From UBA4582 sp013204195 (lineage in GTDB: Bacteria > Pseudomonadota > Gammaproteobacteria > Pseudomonadales > Azotimanducaceae): 64,000 nt of DNA. Shown one piece after another: positions 62,690 to 64,000 of the stretch. Below the pieces are notes generated by a model. That model was not told where the DNA came from. It was given only the letters and a program-made list of their open reading frames with translations, and did not search any database. The position numbers and the translations under genes are program-made. Positions within the stretch are counted from its first letter, which is position 1. Every line of letters begins with the position of its first letter. Location: positions 1 through 64,000 of the forward strand of contig CAWUUH010000042.1 of NCBI GenBank assembly GCA_963925735.1. The letters run 5' to 3'.

Positions 62690-63001
62690 GCACCCGAACT
62701 ATGTGACGGTACATGTGAGAATTTTGGTTTAAGTTATTGTTTAATTCACATTTCGACCCGTTACCCGGGCCGGCGCGCTTTATACCATATTTCCGCTACA
62801 AAGCCAATCAGGAGCCGGTTTTAGTCAATTATTTAGCGCTAAAATCTTCCACTGATGCGGGCGTTGGTCGCGCCTTAAAGATCAGCGCAATACAGCTCAA
62901 GCTTCCGTTGTCGCTGATCTGCTGCAAATCTTCGCGGAGCGAAATAGCCGCTGAGCCAGTAATGGTCGAAATAGCCCTTAATCAGAGGTTCGCGAATCTG
63001 C

Positions 63002-63007
63002 TATAGT
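63002..63007 (+). promoter_or_regulatory. Candidate -10 box upstream of map
   Basis: TATAGT lies 100 bases before the map ATG, with a poor -35 (TTAATC, 18 bases upstream). Confidence 0.3.
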
Positions 63008-63107
63008 AAGACCTGATTTTCGTGGAGGCTGACGGCATGACGATTCACAACTTCTGACAGCCACCAAGACCACGAACCCAAATACTGACTCGGACACGCT
63101 ACGTTTT

Positions 63108-63899
63108 ATGCCTATTAATCTAAAAACGCCCGAAGAAATCACCAAGATGCGCACTGTCGGCGCGCTTGCGGCCGAACAACTTGACATGATCGAGGCCTAT
63201 ATCAAGCCGGGGGTCTCCACTGGCGACCTAGACCGTATCTGCCATGAATACACCGTCAACCAGCAACAGGCAATACCGGCGCCGCTGAATTATCGGGGTT
63301 TCCCCAAGTCAATCTGCACGTCAGTTAATCATGTGGTCTGCCATGGCATTCCCTCTGATGAAAAAATCCTCAAGAACGGCGATATCATTAATATCGACGT
63401 GACGCTCCTGAAAGATGGGTATCACGGCGACACCAGCAAAACCTATATCGTTGGCAAGGGCAGTGTTCTCGCGGAAAGACTCATACAGGTCACCCAGGAG
63501 TGTCTTTATAAAGGTATCGCCCAAGTCAAGCCAGGAGCGCATCTGGGCGATATCGGCCATGTGATCCAGGTCCACGCAGAACGAAATCGCTTTTCGGTTG
63601 TTCGCGAGTATTGCGGCCACGGTATCGGCACAATTTTTCATGATGAGCCTCAAGTATTGCACTATGGACGAGCCGGCACCGGCATTGTGCTCGAGGCCGG
63701 CATGACATTTACAATCGAACCCATGATCAATGCTGGCAAGGCGGCGGTTAAACTGCTCCCCGATGACTGGACTGTCGTCACTAAGGATCACAAACTGACC
63801 GCCCAGTTCGAACATACCATTCTGGTGACCGACACGGGCTATGAAATATTAACTTACCGCGGCGACGAGACCATCGAGCGGCTGGGTCCATCGAGCTAG
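63108..63899 (+). CDS. map: Methionine aminopeptidase, type I
   Basis: Removes the N-terminal methionine of new proteins. The 263-residue pita-bread enzyme shows the metal ligands in NIDVTLLKDGYHGDTSKTY (two Asp), GHGIGTIFHDEPQVLHY (His), FTIEPMIN (Glu) and FEHTILVT (Glu), plus the catalytic histidine in NHVVCHGIP. Divergent from rpsB, as in most gammaproteobacteria; glnD overlaps its stop. Confidence 0.99.
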   Translation: MPINLKTPEEITKMRTVGALAAEQLDMIEAYIKPGVSTGDLDRICHEYTVNQQQAIPAPLNYRGFPKSICTSVNHVVCHGIPSDEKILKNGDIINIDVTLLKDGYHGDTSKTYIVGKGSVLAERLIQVTQECLYKGIAQVKPGAHLGDIGHVIQVHAERNRFSVVREYCGHGIGTIFHDEPQVLHYGRAGTGIVLEAGMTFTIEPMINAGKAAVKLLPDDWTVVTKDHKLTAQFEHTILVTDTGYEILTYRGDETIERLGPSS

Positions 63900-64000
63900 T
63901 GCCCGCCGTCGATGCATTGATTGAACAGCTTGGCACTGACCTGGAAAGCACTAAGCGCTCTATACCCCTGTTCAAACAGGCGCTGCAGGACTGCAACGCC
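63899..64000 (+). CDS. glnD: N-terminus of GlnD, bifunctional uridylyltransferase, cut by the window end
   Basis: A GTG at 63899 overlaps the map stop (TAGTG) and opens a frame that runs to the last base, 34 codons. Its sequence, ending STKRSIPLFKQALQDCNA, resembles the pre-catalytic start of GlnD (a 'pI..fK.al' segment), and glnD follows map in pseudomonads. GlnD modifies PII proteins in response to glutamine. The evidence is mostly position, since the catalytic domain lies outside the window. Confidence 0.6.
   Translation, partial: MPAVDALIEQLGTDLESTKRSIPLFKQALQDCNA

Overview
This window is a stretch of gammaproteobacterial core chromosome. Its gene order is of the Pseudomonas type: csrA-lysC-alaS, recX-recA facing mutS-fdxA, then nlpD-pcm-truD-ispF-ispD-ftsB-eno-kdsA-pyrG-tilS-dnaE, rnhB-lpxB-fabZ-lpxD-skp-bamA-rseP-dxr-cdsA-frr-pyrH-tsf-rpsB facing map-glnD. 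Order and protein sequences suggest an aerobic, probably marine, member of the Pseudomonadales/Cellvibrionales-like gammaproteobacteria. Genus cannot be decided from the window. No phage, transposase, CRISPR array or rRNA gene was seen.

Layout. 1-9.1 kb is a metabolic/accessory stretch: a beta-propeller protein cut by the window edge, a D-amino-acid-aminotransferase-like enzyme, a 1135-residue single-chain biotin-dependent acyl-CoA carboxylase, an aldehyde dehydrogenase, a kappa-GST/HCCA-isomerase-like protein and a 98-residue protein of unknown function. 9.2-12.6 kb holds the sodium-pumping oxaloacetate decarboxylase operon (oadG-oadA-oadB). 13.0-15.5 kb encodes a secreted 821-residue protein with a Vps62/DUF946-like region. 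16.0-18.4 kb holds tRNA-Ser(GCU), tRNA-Arg(ACG), a PaaX-like regulator and a fatty acid desaturase. 18.6-31.8 kb is csrA, lysC, alaS, a Lon-like protease, a small coiled-coil protein, a globin-like protein, recX, recA, mutS and fdxA, with a LexA-like box between recA and mutS. 31.85-32.6 kb has no gene and is packed with tandem repeats. 32.6-46.4 kb runs from nlpD to dnaE. 46.5-48.9 kb holds a cold-shock gene, a YaiI/YqxD family gene and a saccharopine-dehydrogenase-like gene. 49.0-62.6 kb is the envelope, isoprenoid and translation block from rnhB to rpsB. The end holds map and the first codons of glnD.

Two themes stand out. First, this otherwise conserved block lacks single genes that usually sit inside it: rpoS (next to nlpD/fdxA), surE (truD-pcm), accA (dnaE-tilS), lpxA (fabZ-lpxB), uppS (frr-cdsA) and cinA (recA-mutS). 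The junctions are tight, so the genes were moved, replaced or lost. Second, many intergenic regions and several gene 3' ends carry short, unrelated tandem duplications (period 6-18 bp, 2-6 copies), most densely at the empty rpoS position. The least explained gene is the secreted Vps62-like protein.

Most genes here work in housekeeping pathways: lipid A and outer-membrane assembly (lpxB, lpxD, fabZ, kdsA, skp, bamA, rseP), MEP isoprenoid synthesis (dxr, ispD, ispF), phospholipid synthesis (cdsA), translation (rpsB, tsf, frr, alaS, tilS, truD, map) and DNA replication and repair (dnaE, recA, recX, mutS, rnhB).
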